A DNA stretch of 64,000 nt from Megachile rotundata (lineage: Eukaryota > Arthropoda > Insecta > Hymenoptera > Megachilidae), in assembly GCF_050947335.1 (NCBI RefSeq), contig NW_027473314.1:5084001-5148000 (forward strand), written 5' to 3'. Under the pieces are notes generated by a model. The model was not told where the DNA came from, did no database searches, and was given only the letters and a program-made list of their open reading frames with translations. The position numbers and the translations under genes are program-made. How positions within the stretch are numbered: position 1 is the first letter of the stretch; each line of letters opens with the position of its first letter. This document shows positions 63,561 to 64,000 of the stretch, one piece after another.

Positions 63561-64000
63561 TACAATCACAATCATACAATCACAATCATACAAATAACAT
63601 CATACAAATAAAATCATATAATCACAATCATACAAACGCAATCATACAATCACAATCATATAATCACAATTATACAATCACAATCATACAATCACAAGCA
63701 TACAATCACAATCATACAATCACAATCATACAATCACAATCATACAATCTCAATCATGCAATCACAATCATACAATCAAAATCATATAATCACAATCATA
63801 CAATCCCAATCATTCAACCTCAATCATAAAATCGCAATCATACAATCGCAATGTCGCAATCACAATCATACAATCACAGTCATACAAACGCAATCATACA
63901 ATCACAATCATATAATCACAATTATACAATCACAATCATACAATCACAAGCATACAATCACAATCATACAATCACAATCATACAATCACAATCATACAAT

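Larger units (their letters stand above)
1..64000 (+). repeat. 14-bp satellite array filling the whole window
   Basis: The sequence is head-to-tail copies of tacaatcacaatca (7 A, 4 C, 3 T, no G). Unit starts fall at positions congruent to 1 modulo 14 at every landmark checked, from base 1 to the last full unit start at 63967. Variants are base substitutions. Common ones are tacaatcgcaatca, tacaatcacgatca, tacaatcacagtca, tacaatcaccatca, tataatcacaatca, tgcaatcacaatca, tacaaacgcaatca and taaaatcacaatca. The unit itself is two CAATCA hexamers plus TA. I found no inverted unit, no unrelated insertion and no stretch of unique sequence. Open frames occur only on the + strand because the consensus lacks stops there. 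They start and stop at variant units, overlap in different frames and encode the same 14-residue cycle, so they are not called as genes. The function and organism are not identifiable from the sequence. Confidence 0.98.
60929..64000 (+). repeat. Final segment, related to the start of the window
   Basis: 60.5-61.6 kb recurs at 62.15-63.25 kb (offset 1638, then 1652). The part from 62521 also matches 711 and 6045 onward, with the 12-unit run at 63393. 61.6-62.1 kb holds the tacaatggcaatca word. The array runs out of the window mid-unit. No gene is present. Confidence 0.85.

Noticed and set aside
1..64000. CRISPR array
   Set aside because: There are no spacers: the whole sequence is repeat with a 14-bp period, far shorter than CRISPR repeats.
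1..64000. Telomere repeat
   Set aside because: The unit has no G run on either strand and does not resemble known telomere motifs.
1..64000. Genes on the reverse strand
   Set aside because: The reverse consensus has TGA in all frames within each 42 bp, and no open frame of useful length exists.

Overview
The whole 64,000-base window is one uninterrupted satellite array. Its unit is 14 bp, tacaatcacaatca on the + strand, always in the same orientation, about 4,571 units. I see no gene, RNA gene, mobile element, CRISPR array or unique-sequence island, and neither edge is a boundary: base 1 is the first base of a unit and the window ends inside a unit. This points to a eukaryotic nuclear chromosome (heterochromatic, centromeric, subtelomeric or another satellite block). 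Nothing in the sequence identifies the species.

The + strand consensus contains no G and no stop codon in any frame, and 14 is not a multiple of 3. Every frame therefore reads the same 14-residue cycle, YNHNHTITIIQSQS. The reverse strand has stops in every frame. All open frames here (longest 340 codons, 17049-18071) follow from this arithmetic and are not annotated as genes.

Structure lies in variant units. Sequences of variant units form recognisable words that recur in fixed order: a TTAAATTG word (30 copies), a GGAACTATAATTA word (10 copies), a TTTCT word (10 copies, only 22.9-32.6 kb), paired CAAATAAC words, and runs of cacgatca units bearing CpG and GATC. Every landmark I checked sits in the same 14-bp register, and every copy-to-copy offset is a multiple of 14, so change is by substitution and by gain or loss of whole units.

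Layout: 1-5306 and 5307-10178 are diverged copies of one ~5.3 kb block. 10179-11578 is an exact-looking 700-bp tandem duplication. 11579-13300 repeats part of the first block. 13.3-20.2 kb carries seven-fold-related material around the GGAACTATAATTA word, including a 3.2-3.5 kb duplication. 20.2-22.4 kb resembles 7.1-8.4 kb. 22.4-32.6 kb is the TTTCT domain with a 3,598-bp duplication. 35.0-55.7 kb is a higher-order repeat with four copies of 5.1-5.6 kb. 55.7-64.0 kb mixes words from both ends and has an exact-looking 1,442-bp tandem duplication. All comparisons were made by eye; no alignment or database search was run.
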